Positions 34,190 through 46,809 of a stretch of 64,000 nucleotides of DNA are shown piece by piece (the first letter of the stretch is position 1; every line of letters begins with the position of its first letter). The position numbers were made by a program, and so were the translations under genes. Below the pieces are notes generated by a model. That model did no database searches. It was not told the DNA's origin and saw nothing but the letters and a program-made list of their open reading frames with translations. The DNA is from Sympetrum striolatum (taxonomy: Eukaryota; Arthropoda; Insecta; Odonata; Libellulidae). The stretch lies in the NCBI GenBank assembly GCA_947579665.1, contig OX388348.1, positions 15,252,001 through 15,316,000 of the forward strand, in the 5' to 3' direction.

Positions 34190-34860
34190 GGCAGACCGCA
34201 CCGACCGAGGGACTCCAACTGTCACGAACCTGTAAGCCATCAATTAATACTCCTTCACCCCATCAATTAATCGCGCCAGATAAAATTCGCACCGATTCTT
34301 CTCACGCTTAAAAAAAACCCGGAGGATTAAATTTCAATAAATTCTGCATATTTCCCTCCCTTCCTCCCCGAATTAGCGATCGAATCGCCAATTTCCCCTT
34401 AATTTCATACTTCCTGGCGACACAACGGGTTTGACCGGCTCGTAATTGGTTTACCTTTTCCCGGGAACAGAGAGATCCGACCGGAGAGAAAAACCTAATT
34501 ACTTGTATTCAGGGGTTCTTTCCGTAGTGAACGGACTCCTGGGAGCAGAACGCCATCCTCCTTTACCTATCTTTCCATCCGCGACCTTTAATCAACGAAC
34601 CGTATGCGAGTCTCTCCTCGAGCCCGCATCACAGTTCTCTGTCATTCAGCTCAAAAGCTGAACCTTTCATCGCCCATCCTCCGCCAGATGTCGCGCGCCT
34701 CGCCGCCCGGGACCGCTTTCCATTACCTTCCCGTTTAACTCCTCGTGGAATCCCCTCCCACCTCGTTACACTTTCGATCTATTGAGCCTCGTGTTGTCGC
34801 ATCTTTTGTCGCCTGACTCCACCCGCACCGCGGAATCGACTGTCAAGATATGTATCCAAG
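34190..34860. other. CpG-richer island 4 with paired homeodomain-type sites
   Basis: Balanced composition with frequent CG. CATCAATTAAT occurs twice, at 34239-34249 and 34261-34271. The starts are 22 bp apart, about two helical turns, which would put two homeodomain-type TAATTG cores on the same DNA face. Further TAATTG and TTAATT cores lie at 34384-34450. No frame is convincing. It reads like an enhancer; that is inference. Confidence 0.3.
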
Positions 34861-35389
34861 ATAAAATAATACGATAAAACAAACCCCCGGTCTCCATATC
34901 ATAGTATCGACATCCAAGGTAAATGTTGCTGATTTCGTGACATTGGTTGGCCGTATAAATTTTCAAACATCTTTTACGCACTTCGCATGGTTCATGTGGG
35001 ATCATATTTTGGAATTGAAAAATGCTCTGACATTCATTTCTCTACATTAAAAACCACACTAATTTTGTTTCAATGTCGATTACATTACGCCACAGTAGTT
35101 GCATATGCTTGCATTCATATATCTACAAGAAAATGACATTCATTTTTTTAATTGCAAATTCAGTGGATAAAACTCAATAAAATAGCAGATTAATCTAATA
35201 TAAGCTTGCTGATAAATATATCAAGCGCATACAGCCTTCCAGTGGTGCAATTAGTAGAACGTCATAGCCTCAACATCGCGAATGGACTATAAAATTGTCC
35301 AAGTTACACTTAACGTCAACAACAACTGCACTATGGATGTATGAGTGTTCTTTCTAAAGGTTCAATACTGTTAATAATCCATCTTTTAC

Positions 35390-35870
35390 ACCTCCTGATA
35401 ATCTACCCTACCCTTATTTCAACTAATGTATTTGGTTTTAGTTCAGCCCTCTATTTTTTCCCTTGAATTCTACTCCAAAACACTTTCATAAGCAGCCTCC
35501 CTTCTCTTAATATCTGACTCAACCATTACCTTAATTTCTGTAATTTAATTACTCAGTCAAATGGAAGAAGAAAATTTTAGGCTCAATTTCTCCAATAAAC
35601 ACGATAATTATTATTATTATTAATAGCTTAAATGACAGCCCTCTTCTCCCCAACCATCTAGAGCACCTCTGTGTTTGTTTTCCTACCAACTCAAATTACT
35701 TTTTCCATTCTATACCGCTCACATCTGCAAAGCCTTCAAACTTCTGCCTTCCTCAAGTTCTACATTTCACACTCTTGAAGTGAAACACTACACACCAAGG
35801 ATTTCAACAATATTTTCCTTATTTCCTCACCGATACCCCTGTTCATCAGGATCCTTCGCTTCATGAAGGC
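35390..35870 (-). pseudogene. Two decayed LINE reverse-transcriptase C-terminal fragments
   Basis: On the minus strand, 35870 down to about 35640 can be read, with several stops, as IRKILLKSLVCSVS followed by NLRKAEV, then a KTNTEVL and GEKR segment. This matches in order the 'WSVALYGSETWTLRK', 'KTNEEVL' and 'GE-R' landmarks of the same LINE family as 45127-45588. Past a TAA-type simple repeat, about 35560-35390 again reads SDIKRREAAYES and further fragments of the 'RRLEAFEMW' region, so a second partial copy seems to lie next to the first. Both are dead and too diverged for family assignment. Confidence 0.5.
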
Positions 35871-35929
35871 GTCCACTCAAAATACATAAGCAATCACACT
35901 AACACAAAATGCTTATCTCGTACATATAT

Positions 35930-36370
35930 GTGAAACAAGAATCATCGTACCGAACCACCCCCGGTGTCCTTTGACCCCGATCGAAAATTACTAAGTGACG
36001 ATTTCCCCTCGCGAATGAAACTCCCCCTATCGTTTGTGAGAACGAACGAACACTCGAAGAATAACAACGCCGCGCCGTAATTTGTATTTTTCTCTCTCTT
36101 CTCTTTTTACCCGTTCCGGCAATCGGAGAGGCGAAAACCAATTAATCTTGGGGAGGACCTTCGTCCCGTTAATTAATTTAGAAACTGCAACTGTCGGGCC
36201 TGTCATTTGACTAAATTAAATTTAGGGAAATAATTAATCGATCGACGCGGGGCTTGGATGTCGCCAGCTTCCGCTATGGCTGTGTTTTATTTGAACTGGT
36301 GTACACAAATGTGGGGCGCTGCTTAATTATTGCAATCTCGGTCACGCCTCTGGCGATCTCTAATTGAAAG
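35930..36370. other. CpG-richer island 5, homeodomain-core rich
   Basis: Mixed CG-rich and AATTAATTA-type sequence with many overlapping TAATTA/TTAATT cores (36140-36240), then CG-rich sequence to 36360. The abrupt composition change and lack of frames suggest constrained non-coding DNA. Conservation cannot be tested from one sequence. Confidence 0.3.
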
Positions 36371-37369
36371 TTATAAATTAGTTCAAAAGAATATGGATTC
36401 GTTTAAAATTATATTTAATGAGTCCAAATATTCAGCAAATTGTGATATTTCTAAGTGATTGTTCACAGGCACTATAGTTGTACAGTGCAAGTTCCAAAGT
36501 TGGCAATTAAATTATTCTACAATCAAAATTATTTATAATATTATCAAACTTGTAGCATATAATAAAATTGCTCAAGGTTGGCGATGTTTGTGGTACTAAA
36601 ATATGAAAGTCAAACAAGGACGAGTCGCAATTGTACTGTTGAGCATGCTCAACTAGTTCAATCATAATTTTACATCTTTCTATCTAGCAAGGATTTACGA
36701 TCCAATTTGGATTTAGTGAGGCTTAAAATAATGCTTCAATTCTCAAACCTAAATCTGAAGTCGGCACTCATTCTAAAATAGAGCCAAATAAATATAGAAT
36801 GTTAAATTTAAGTAATACCTCTAAAAAACAGGAAATAACAGTAATAGGAACTTGTTATATCATTGTAACTCCTGTTACACTAAGTATTCAAAGATCCCTC
36901 ATAATTTAATCGTCGAAAGATTGGGATAGCCGAAAATCCTTTTACAATCTCTGTTTGGTTCATCTTCAGTAATGAGCTCTCAAAAATGTAATTGTTCCAT
37001 AGAAGAGAGAAGATAATCATGGCATGAGGATAAGCGTAGTTTCATTTCCGGTTGGACTCAAGGCTACTTTCGCAACAATTAACCTAATTTTAATAATAGC
37101 AATTTAAAAATTACAAACTAAAAACACTGAAGTCCAGTTCTCGGCCAGTTAACCGATCTCGTGCAGCAAGTAGTTATTATTTTCCAAATAATCTCGTGGA
37201 ATTCCTACACTTGAATATAAAGTCAACAACTAAAGTGGAAATACAAACTGAAAGAACTCATACATATGACAAAAGGAAAAACTGAACTCACTTAAATGTC
37301 CTCCAAATATACAATAAAACCAATGCTTGTTGAGGATTAGCCATACTTGGCTGCAGGGCATTATACATG

Positions 37370-37404
37370 TCTCACTGGCTTCAATACATCTGAAGCCTGT
37401 GAGA
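37370..37404. repeat. 14-bp near-perfect hairpin
   Basis: TCTCACTGGCTTCA (37370-37383) pairs with TGAAGCCTGTGAGA (37391-37404) with one mismatch, around a 7-nt loop. Confidence 0.65.
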
Positions 37405-40400
37405 TTTTAATCCTGATGCGAGCCATTGAAAGGATTGAAAATAAAATATAGGCAAAAGCAGCATTTGAATAAATATGAATAATACAAGGAGCACGCTAGT
37501 GCGATTATGGTGTACACTACCAAAGTGAAGAAGATTCTTCCACAATTGAAGTAAATGGCTGAAAGGTCGTGAAACGCGATGGATTCAAAAAAATTAATTT
37601 CCTCGAGTCCCTTTAACCTATTCCTCCTCTGTGGCCATAAAAAGTGACAATGTCAGACAGGATGATTCGTGAAATCCGGCGACTCTAGTTAAAAGGGAAG
37701 AAAGTCTGACAGTCATTTGATGCAACCCGCAAAAAAGCGGTAAAATGCGAGCGGAAAAGCCTCTGTAACGAATGGTCCACAAAAGAGCTCATCATAGGTG
37801 ACATGAAATAGTTGGAAACAAAACTACAGCCAGATTGGAAAGCTTTTGCTGTATCTGAACACGATTTTTTTCAATGGACACCGTTTTTGTGGTGGTTGAA
37901 TTTTTTACGACGCCTTTATTTAAAAATATACTCAACTTCGACTGGCATATTTTTCGTAAACAATCACCCTTTGAGAGGTGTTATGGTTAAAAAAAAAGCA
38001 TGCATATCTATCATGGTCCTACCTTCAGAGATGAGAAGGTTCGGCCTCGTCAGTCATTCTCGATACTTCTTCGCACCTTTTTATCCTGGTAATGGCCTTC
38101 AAGGCAAATCTGAAATAAGAAATTAAATCTTCAATCAAGAATATTCACTCCGCTTTTGCTTGAAATTCTATCCAATAGAAAACACGTCGAGAGTAACGTG
38201 AGAGATTCAACAATAGTATTTACGAATACGAATTGTACGCCACTTTTAGTGGCAATGACATACGCAGTTCCAATTAGTACCAAAACTTTTGTAGCTGACA
38301 ATCGTCTATTTGATGGTATGTATTTATAATATATTTAAGCCAGTGCCAGTGAATTATTTTTGAATTAATAGTGTAAAAATGTCATCAATATACTGTAGGG
38401 TAAAGGCCATTGTTCCCTTACGTCGCTGTAAAAGTAAAATAATAACAATTATAATAATTCAATATAGTTATAACTAGTAAGAATCCATTTCCAAAGAAAA
38501 AATACTTTAGAATTAGCTCAGAAAAAATGCAAAATTTATTAAAACTGAATTGTAATGGCTGACGAACACATATATTTTCATAAATTAAAGGTTATTTTAC
38601 CCCTTACATTAAAAATAAAATTCAGAGTAATAACATGCTTTTCCTCTCCTTTCTGTTCAAACATTGAAACTATTTTTAAAGGAGACGAAATATTATTTAT
38701 AGAAAAGTAATGTCCATGGAACCTCAACATCCGATAGCCATGGAAGGTAAAATTATTCATACACATATGAATAAATATATAATATGCCATCAATTATAAA
38801 TAATTTCTAAATATAGCACAGATGGTTACCATAAGTTTGTAAAAATTCGATAATTGGAAAATTTTTCCAAATTATTGACCAAAAGGTATATTGCACAGGC
38901 TGGTTACTAATATATTTTAAAGTTACAAAATTATAAATTCTTTTAAATAGCCATTTGTATTCACGAGACATGCTTCCAAAATTTACAGCTTGTGGGAGAC
39001 TAGATTCGGTCCTACGTTTCGATGGCCATGGGTTTAGTTCGGATACCCTGCAGATAAGCGTATACAACACCTGGAGGTGTCCCTAGACTATCCCTTATCT
39101 ATCCTATTAGCCTAGGGGATAGTAGGGTTCTGCAAAAAATCCGCCGGATAAAATAGTAATCGTCACTGAGATACCTATCTGAATCAGGTTAGATAAACAT
39201 TACCTACTGATTTAAGAGGGGTTTGTCTTCTAGTGAGAAGCAGCGGATATTATGTGTCTCAAACGGTCCGATAGCAAACAAAAAAATTAGGGAGATAGGC
39301 ATGGGAAGGAATCAATTTCAAAACCCAACCTCGGAAACAATATGTGAAAACGGTAAACGGTAGTGCCGAGAGAAAATGTGTTATATCCCCTCTATGTCTT
39401 ACCTAGAATCTTGCAAACCCAGCCATATCCTCAATAGCAGAAAAATATTCATAGCAATAAACACGAAAATGTGTATTTTTAAATATGTATTTTAGTACTT
39501 TACACGATATATTAGTGTTCTCAGCATCAACTTAATTGCATCGTCTTTTTAAGTAAGCCAGGTAATATTCTATTTTGTTCATTACCAGTCTTACAAAATA
39601 TCTAAGAGTTCACCTTTTCTCAAAAATCCATAAAAAAACGCAGCACGCCTATTTCATGCGGCTTTAGCAGGTTTTCAGTCCCAAATCATTCATTTCCCAA
39701 TCGTTACTAATTGTCTCTCCCGGTTTTGACTCCTTTGAACCTCTCGTATAACCCCATTATTGGCATTCAGTAACTTCATATTTCACTCTAGCATCCTTAA
39801 CAAGTAATAGAGTTAGGCGGTTTCATCACGAGAGAAAACATTTTTTCATTCATTAGCAAATCGAACCTTATGTGATCACTTAAAAAGTTAAGCTACATTG
39901 AATTTTTTCATGCGTTATAGAACTGGATTCCATAGCTTATTATGATTAGAATTCAGCACAACGCGGTTGGAAAACAGGTGTGAATTAGAGAAAAAGTTTC
40001 AAATCATAAGACTTAGAATATCTCGGTTGTAGTTTCATCATAAATAATAATTCCATATAGTTTCGCCAAGGAAAGATTGAATGGAAAGGATTGATTGAAA
40101 GGAATGATTTCTTAATCAAAACGGTAATTTATCATCAAAATCGCAGTGGCTATTAATTATTTTAAAGCTGAAATCTTGTAGTAGCAATTATATACTGCAA
40201 CATGAGTAGAAATTCTCAAAAAATATTTTCTTATTAAGATATAATATTAGCGATATATTGCGGGAGTAGTCGTATCAGCAATCAGACTGAATGTGGATAG
40301 TGATTTATTATAAACTCAATTTTATCAAACCTTAAGACCATTACAAAAATAATTTTTACTATCAGAATGTATTAACAATATTAAAGTAGGCTTCGTTATT

Positions 40401-40761
40401 GAAATTTATCAGTAAACAAAACCTGTTATTAAAAGAATGTTAATCGTTAAAATTTTCAATTAACATAAAATTTTACTTTGATTAAGTAAGTTAGGATTTG
40501 TGAAGTATATCAGATATACATTCCATTTTGCACTTTCGTTAAGTCAACATGGATTTTTTTCCATAATTTATAGAAAATAATTCAAAGTTGTAAATAATGT
40601 AACTGCACGAGGCAATTATCGACTACGATATGAATTTAAATTCGAGTCGAATGAAAAAAAAATTAATAATTCAGTCACAACTTGGCTGCGTATTTAGCGT
40701 AAAGAAAAATAAACTGACAGCAAAATAATATCCTAAGGAGATTAGCAATTAACAAAACAGA

Positions 40762-40809
40762 GGTGGTAACGTACCTCAAGGTACCCCTGGGTGGTAACGT
40801 ACCTTAAGC
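40762..40809. repeat. Short tandem duplication, 28-bp period
   Basis: GGTGGTAACGTACCT occurs at 40762 and again at 40790, each copy followed by a CAAG or TAAG step. Each copy contains the palindrome GGTAACGTACC-type core. Confidence 0.7.
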
Positions 40810-40980
40810 ATGTACAGATTGATCAAGTAAACACATCGTAATTTAATTCACGTGGTATCTCTATAGACCGTACTCTAATCTTATAGACAACCACCATCTA
40901 TATAGGATGTAGTCCCTTTAAGCTGTATACGCAAGCAGTTACTATGCACTGCCATCATTTCCTCACGTTGGCCGCAACTG

Positions 40981-41770
40981 ATTTCGAATGCAGCCTGCCA
41001 TCCCTATCTCCCAGAAAGTGAGAGTCATAATAACTCATTCTCGCCAACTCGCCAAACTCCCTCTTCCAGAAGAACTTGCACTTGAAAAAAGAGAGCCCTT
41101 GAGAGAACGTGCACTGGAAACATCTGCACCGAAATCAATCCCACAACACGAACGCGCTCCTATATTCCTTTCATAATTCGGCCAATCTCCGTGGAATTTT
41201 AAACCCCGTCCTCCCTCCCATATTTTGCCTTCTCTTTGAGCATCTCCCAAGCAAATCCCGTCCTCGGATCCGTAACCCTTTCACCTCCAACTCTATTTAC
41301 GACTCTCGCCTAGTTATGGGCACGATCGATGGGAAGGGGCCCTCGGCCCATTGGGCGGTCGCGGGAAGGTCGGGCGGATTAACCAAGAGGTCCCGGTCAT
41401 TAGGAGAAAAGGTAGGATAATCAAATTTCGGGGGGGAAGAGTGGTGTTATGCGGGGGAGTGGATTGGGGCTGATTTGAAGGAAGGGATTGCGCGATCCGA
41501 TGAAGAGAAGACGAAGTTGATGTATGGATGGGCACTGTCAATCGTCGTCCCCTAAGAGAGCTCTCGTTCCTTGATTATTTTCGGACGGGAAAGGGTTCGG
41601 GGCCGAAATTAAGGCGAGCTGCAATTTATGCGGGTTCCCGAGTGTCCTGTGACCCCTTTTCGGGAGATTTTCCCACGAAGGTACCCGTACCCGAAACTCA
41701 TAATCCCGAAAAATTCCCATTGAGGAGTCATTCGGTTGACTACAATTTTTTTAGTCTTAAGTGCAATATT
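40981..41770. other. CpG-richer island 6
   Basis: Frequent CG from 41000 to 41730, purine-rich on the plus strand at 41400-41520. Frames of 60-100 codons open on both strands with no motif, so I treat them as chance. Confidence 0.3.
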
Positions 41771-42639
41771 TTTGGACAAATTTTCTCTCAATTTCATCAT
41801 ATCTTGCTCACATGACATACTTGTGATTTTATTAAAAATTAAAAAGAAGTTTGATGGGTTAACTTGAAGACATTTTACTCAGAAACTTAATATTCAGCAG
41901 GGATTCACCAGTATAAATAAAATTGCAGGTTTGGTTTTAAGCAAAGAATTCGCAGCACATTTACACGTCTTACTAGATTCAGTTGAATCTATGTAGAAGG
42001 TAAGTATCGTATACTCCTTTACGAGCAGCAATCAAAGGAGTGTGCAAACTTGAATATCGCAAAGGAATCTGTTTGTGATAATTACTATTAATACGAATTT
42101 CTGCTTACATATGTATAAGTTGCTGCTAAATATTTAATCTTTCCCGCTGAAAATTTTAGGTTCGAGAATTATCCTTCATGATATCCACTATATGGCCACA
42201 TTATTCATGTTAATAAATAATCACTTTATTGCCACAGATTTTTAAACACAAATGGTATTGTTAAGTACAGAAATAAGCTAACGAATTTATAGTTAAGACT
42301 TCAAATAACTCATGTTGAATTAAGGATATCACAATAGTTTTGAATCAGAAGAGTTTTAAATAAATTAAACTATGAAGTAAATTATAGTAATTATATTGTA
42401 ATATAAATCATTATTTTCACTTAAAATACCAATTGGACGGAATTTACGCTCATGCTGGATTTTAAATATAAATAAATAACGAATCAAATTAAGAATGACA
42501 CTGAACATGTGAAGCAGTTGTTCACTATCATTGCTCCACTGACAAATTTGCTTCATGATTCAATAAAACCGACCCTTTCTGGCGTATATCTGTAACCAAT
42601 GAGCAATAACTAAATGAAGCTGTAAACACAATTTCAGCT
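41771..42639. other. AT-rich spacer with a weak exon-like segment
   Basis: A 71-nt segment (41929-41999) lies between ATTGCAG and a GTAAGT donor, but every frame contains a stop, so it could only be a non-coding exon. No other feature. Confidence 0.3.
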
Positions 42640-43290
42640 ACAATTAGATATCGGTTACCGTGCTTTCAGACATCCATTAACCATTTTATCTTTCGGAAAC
42701 GAATCAAAGGTTCCGCGAATGCAACCAATTTAGGAATAGATACGGTTTCGATCAGGCGCTGAATAAGTTGAACATCACAAAAGGACGTAGTTGAATATTT
42801 AGAGCCCTCGTACACATTTATTGTTCCTGCCTCTGCGTGAATTTAACCAGCTTCAGGATTCATTAACATTGACGGATCTCATAACGCAAGCGTGCGCCGG
42901 AATTGACAGCGACTGGATGTTCCAATCTATTTTTTCCGCGGATTCCATCAAATGTGGGAGAATCGAGGCTTTGAAACCATATTTCATCTCAACGTTCGTC
43001 GACCGGGGTAAAGTATCTCGGTCCCCAGGCACAGTCGTCTCGTCGATAGACTAATTTGAAAAATAAAACTTCGGGGAACAGGAGTTAATTACGTCGCTAT
43101 GGAAACGCTAACTCTCGACCGAATTCCTTCCCGCACGTTTCGGGGATTCTTTGCGTTATCTCGTAAGATTCTGCAGCATTTGCGAAGTAATTACACACCC
43201 AATAATAGATACTTTCTTTTAGGAACTCCCCGCTGCTTTTCATTTATCTTCTTTCTTTAATTTTCTCGATTAATTCTTCCGTTCCCAATT
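42640..43290. other. CpG-richer island 7
   Basis: CG-enriched, no credible frame (the plus frame 42821-43054 has no motif). Contains several ATTAATT-type cores towards its right edge. Confidence 0.3.
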
Positions 43291-43307
43291 TTTCAGGTCC
43301 CAGTCTA

Positions 43308-43640
43308 CAGTCAATAATTATTAAATATTAATGATATTTGTTTTCCATAGGCTTTGAACTATTTCCTTGTTTTATATTGAGTCAATCTTGTACTTCAACG
43401 GTTGTTAAATACTCCTTTGTTTTAAATTACTCACTTAGCGTTATTTATATAAGATGACGAGACGATATTCTCCAGTCAATAATTATTAAATATCAATGAT
43501 GCTTGTTTTCCATAGGCTTTGAACTCTTTCCTTTTTATATTGTATCATTCATACAATGATACTTGTGTTTCAACGGCTATGGAATCATGCTTTGCTTCAT
43601 ATCACTCACTCAGCATTATCTATAGAAGATGAAGAATATG
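43308..43640. repeat. Tandem duplication of a ~165-bp unit
   Basis: CAGTCAATAATTATTAAATA occurs at 43308 and 43473. Both copies continue with TTGTTTTCCATAGGCTTTGA, then a CAACGG step, and later TATC/TTAT-x-TATA-x-AAGATGA. The copies have diverged by substitutions and small indels, so the duplication is old. Confidence 0.8.
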
Positions 43641-44449
43641 AAGTAGTTCATTTTTTCAAATTTACTATGCAAACTAGCAATCCTGATATATAATACAATT
43701 TCAAGGAGGGAAATATCTCTTAGATCACCGAATAGGAAAATTGCTATAATATATAAATTACTATTAGTATGAGTCATTAAATGTTTTTATTAGGAGTATT
43801 GCATTCCAAAATCACCCTAACTTCCCTGTGAAGTAAATCCTACGTAACAAACCCTTGATTTTTTCGTTTTTTTTCGGCACTGTTTCGATAAAGCCCGGGT
43901 AACAAATTACTGAAATTTTTACTTTTTAGATTAGCAATATCTCGAATTATTCATGCCAGTTAATTATGTACGCTTGAAAAAATAAAATAATTCAAAAATC
44001 GCTGTTTCGACTTCCGGGTGAAATAATTTAGCATTATCATAAATACCGTTCGTTAGAATGCATCAGACAATGCAGCGCGTATGTATTGCTTGGTTAGGAA
44101 TGAAATCAATCAAGAAAGGCTTTGCAGAGAGGAATTCCAAGACGGGAAAATGTAGGACTAATTATTACAGTTTACATAATATTCTTTAATACTACTATCA
44201 CCATACGGAAATAAAGAAAATTAAACCTTTATTCCTACTTTACGAAATAATTAGTATCACAATGAATATTTAATATAAATAATTAAATTCATTAGATTAT
44301 AATATCTAAGGTGTTATCATTATTCCTACATATCCTTTAGATATAAATATATGTCACTCTCATCTCGTAGGAGCTTAGCCATGGCATGATTATGCATCGC
44401 GGCACACCGGTTGAGAGGCACTGAAATATATAATACCGGGATTTCCCCA
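43641..44449. other. AT-rich spacer
   Basis: No gene, repeat or fold of note. Confidence 0.5.
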
Positions 44450-45115
44450 CAACTCTAGGTAAACAAGATTTTCCGACTTTCGACCGCTTCAGCATGTCGA
44501 GTGTTTGGAGACACTAATCCCGCCCAAGACCGTACTCGGAGCTGAAATTTGCGAAAGTTTCGTCGTCGAATTCCGCAAACACGCTCGGGGAACGTTGGCG
44601 ATTTTCGAAATTCTAATATCTCTCGTATTGATTCTCTTTATTTACGATCCCTCTCGCGATTCCACCACTTATTCGACGTACTCCGAAAAATGCAGTCCGG
44701 TGATTTTTGAATCGGGCCACATGTAACAAAAATCGCCGTCGCAGCTGTATCGCCCAAGGCCGTTGTCCCTCTTTTTGCGAAGTCATGCGATAAGCGGACT
44801 CCTTTCGAAAAGCTGTTTCGCGAATTCGGAAAAACTCGCTTATCCGATCCAGACGGCCAAGTTAGGCCGAATCGGAAGTTATGTTAATCCCGGGAGAGAG
44901 TGAAAACCGCAGATAATGGTAAAGAACGCATAAATGATGCAATAGGGGATTGTATTTAGAAATGCTGCGGAAGTGCTCTACTCGCCGTTTGGACCTAAAG
45001 AGAGAGTTCTGAAATTTTGATCGGAGTTGAACTCGCATTGCCGTTGACCTTTGTCGACATTAGTGAACCGGAACTGACGTTTGGACTGCAGGGGTCAAAT
45101 CAAACTCTTAATGAA
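44450..45115. other. CpG-richer island 8
   Basis: CG-rich throughout with an open plus frame of 73 codons (44505-44726) that begins without an ATG and has one hydrophobic run but no motif. I treat it as chance. The LINE fragment at 45127 inserted just beyond its right edge. Confidence 0.3.
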
Positions 45116-45126
45116 ATCGTCATTGT

Positions 45127-45588
45127 ATTGTGATGAAAAGATTTGCTAAGTGTTTTATCTGGAGTATTGTGTTATGTGGATCCGAAACATGGACATTGAG
45201 AAGGAGAGAAGAAAAATACATAGAGAGCTTTGAAATGTGGCTATGGCGAAGAGTGGAGAAAATAAGTTGGAAAGACAAGATAAAAAATGAAGAGGTACTG
45301 AGGAGGGTTGGAGAAGAACAAGTAATTTTGGGAAACATAACGAAAAGGAAAGCAAGATGGATAGGCCATATACTAAGAGCAGAATGCCTACAGAAGAAGA
45401 TTTTTGAAGGAAAGATCAAGGGGAAACGACGAAGAGGAAGAAGAAAATTCGGAATGCTGACTGATTTAAAACAAGGAAAAGAATATCAAGTTCTAAAAAG
45501 AGAGGCACAGGATAGAGATGCCTGGAGGAGCAAGTTCCGTTGAGACCTGTCCGCGGACAGAAGCACAATGATGATGATTGTGATGAAA
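45127..45588 (+). mobile_element. 5'-truncated LINE 3' end with target-site duplication
   Basis: The plus frame 45130-45543 encodes the C-terminal end of a non-LTR retrotransposon polymerase. Landmarks in order are IWSIVLCGSETWTL, IESFEMWLWRRVEKISWKD, KNEEVLRRVGEE, RKARWIGHILRAE, then a basic GKRRRGRRK patch and a final RDAWRSK, with stop TGA at 45541-45543. This order is shared by RTE-like and related LINEs. A short 3' tail ends in a GATGATGAT repeat. ATTGTGATGAAA occurs at both boundaries (45127-45138 and 45577-45588), so it is a probable 12-bp target duplication. The frame is intact over about 137 codons, making this the youngest-looking LINE fragment here. The catalytic RT core and endonuclease are absent. 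Confidence 0.85.
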
Positions 45589-46809
45589 TTGTTAATTATG
45601 ACCAGGGCAAAATTAGGATCTAATTGAGAGCATCATCCAAATGGGGGCAATGCTGTGCTGTGTGACGATACTTATAATACTGTGAAATAAAACCTCTGTA
45701 CTTATCACCTGTAACAAAATATCGTTCCAATGCGTAAAAATGTGAAAATTTTCAAAAATAAGCTTAATTTTAAAAATATGTAATTTATTATAGTGTAGTT
45801 CACGGCTATCTTCTCCGCATTATTATATCGAGTTGCATTTGTTATAGTCATTCAATCTATTCATATGCATGTGACTATGTGGATACTTTATCATGTAATG
45901 GATAATTTTAGTTAAATTACAGATCATATATGTATTTTAAGTTTGTAGATTTCATATCTTATGTACCTATAATATGTATAGTGTAATTTAATTGTACAGC
46001 CTACGGTAGGTTGTTTTTGGAGGGGTTTCCTCCCGTCTTTGGGCATATGCCGGTCTTAAATTCATTTTTATGTTCCCATTAAACATTGTTACCTGACCAG
46101 AAGGCCAACTTGCAATGAAATCCAAAAAAATAAATAAATAGCGCACTAAAAGGTTTTAAGTCTTTTCACAAAGAGTATGCGCTTACACGATCTTCCTTTT
46201 CAAAATGATCTCTCTGTACGTAGAGTATTTCTAAATAATGTTTATGAATTAAATTAAATAATTAATGCCTTAATGTAACGCAAAGTCCATCCATCAATCA
46301 ATATATTTTTGAAAATTCTATTAACAATAAATATATTTTTATTCTTTTTATAGTGGAGTGACTGAGCTCTCTAATGGTAAGTATTTTCAAGTATTCTATG
46401 AAAAAATTGGATTTGAACTTTAATAACCCAGTGGATCCCTAATTTTTTTACATTTAGGGCATATATATGCGCAAATAAATCAAGGTATTAGCTGTTATGA
46501 TAATGAGCGTTAAATGCCTCATTTCTATAAAATTCTACTCTATCATTCTCCATTTGGTCGCTCCTGAGAAATATCTATTAATTTTCATATAATTCCATTC
46601 ATACTTTAAGTTTTGAACATCTCTCTCCAGTTTCCAATGATCTATTCCAGCTCACTCAGGCAATTCTTCCCTGGTCATCCTATACCTACAGAACCCCTTA
46701 AATCACATAAGAACCCATGATGTCATGTAAAACCCTCTTAAACAAAAATTTTAAAATTATTGAATCAACCGAAGCAATTTAAGGGTCGCCTTAAAAGATA
46801 AAAAGCCCA
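45589..46809. other. AT-rich spacer with possible LINE/SINE 3' tail and a microexon-like site
   Basis: 46020-46140 ends in AAAAAAATAAATAAATA and has the look of a retroposon 3' end, but no head was found. A 23-nt segment with strong splice signals is listed at 46354-46376. A possible degraded LINE tail on the minus strand around 46550-46700 is too weak to call. Confidence 0.35.
46354..46376 (+). other. Microexon-like segment (23 nt)
   Basis: A T-rich tract ending TTCTTTTTATAG (46342-46353) is followed by 23 nt and then a GTAAGT donor (46377-46382). The signals are good on both sides, but short GT-AG pairs arise by chance in AT-rich DNA, and no partner exon was found. One of the three frames has no stop. 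Confidence 0.15.

Larger units (their letters stand above)
36371..40980. other. AT-rich stretch, no gene recognised
   Basis: Holds one strong hairpin (37370-37404) and one 28-bp-period direct repeat (40762-40809). The frame 37812-38126 (plus, 104 codons, alternative start) has no family resemblance I can support. A possible SINE-like segment at 38970-39200 has a B-box-like GTTCGGATACC and a small ACACCTGGAGGTGT palindrome, but its A box is poor. The rest is featureless. Confidence 0.4.

Noticed and set aside
38970..39200. Possible SINE with B-box-like GTTCGGATACC
   Set aside because: The B box has an extra base and the A box is poor. The palindromic words nearby do not make a tRNA fold.
41929..41999. 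Segment between an AG acceptor-like site and a GTAAGT donor
   Set aside because: All three frames contain stops and the polypyrimidine tract is weak, so evidence for an exon is insufficient.
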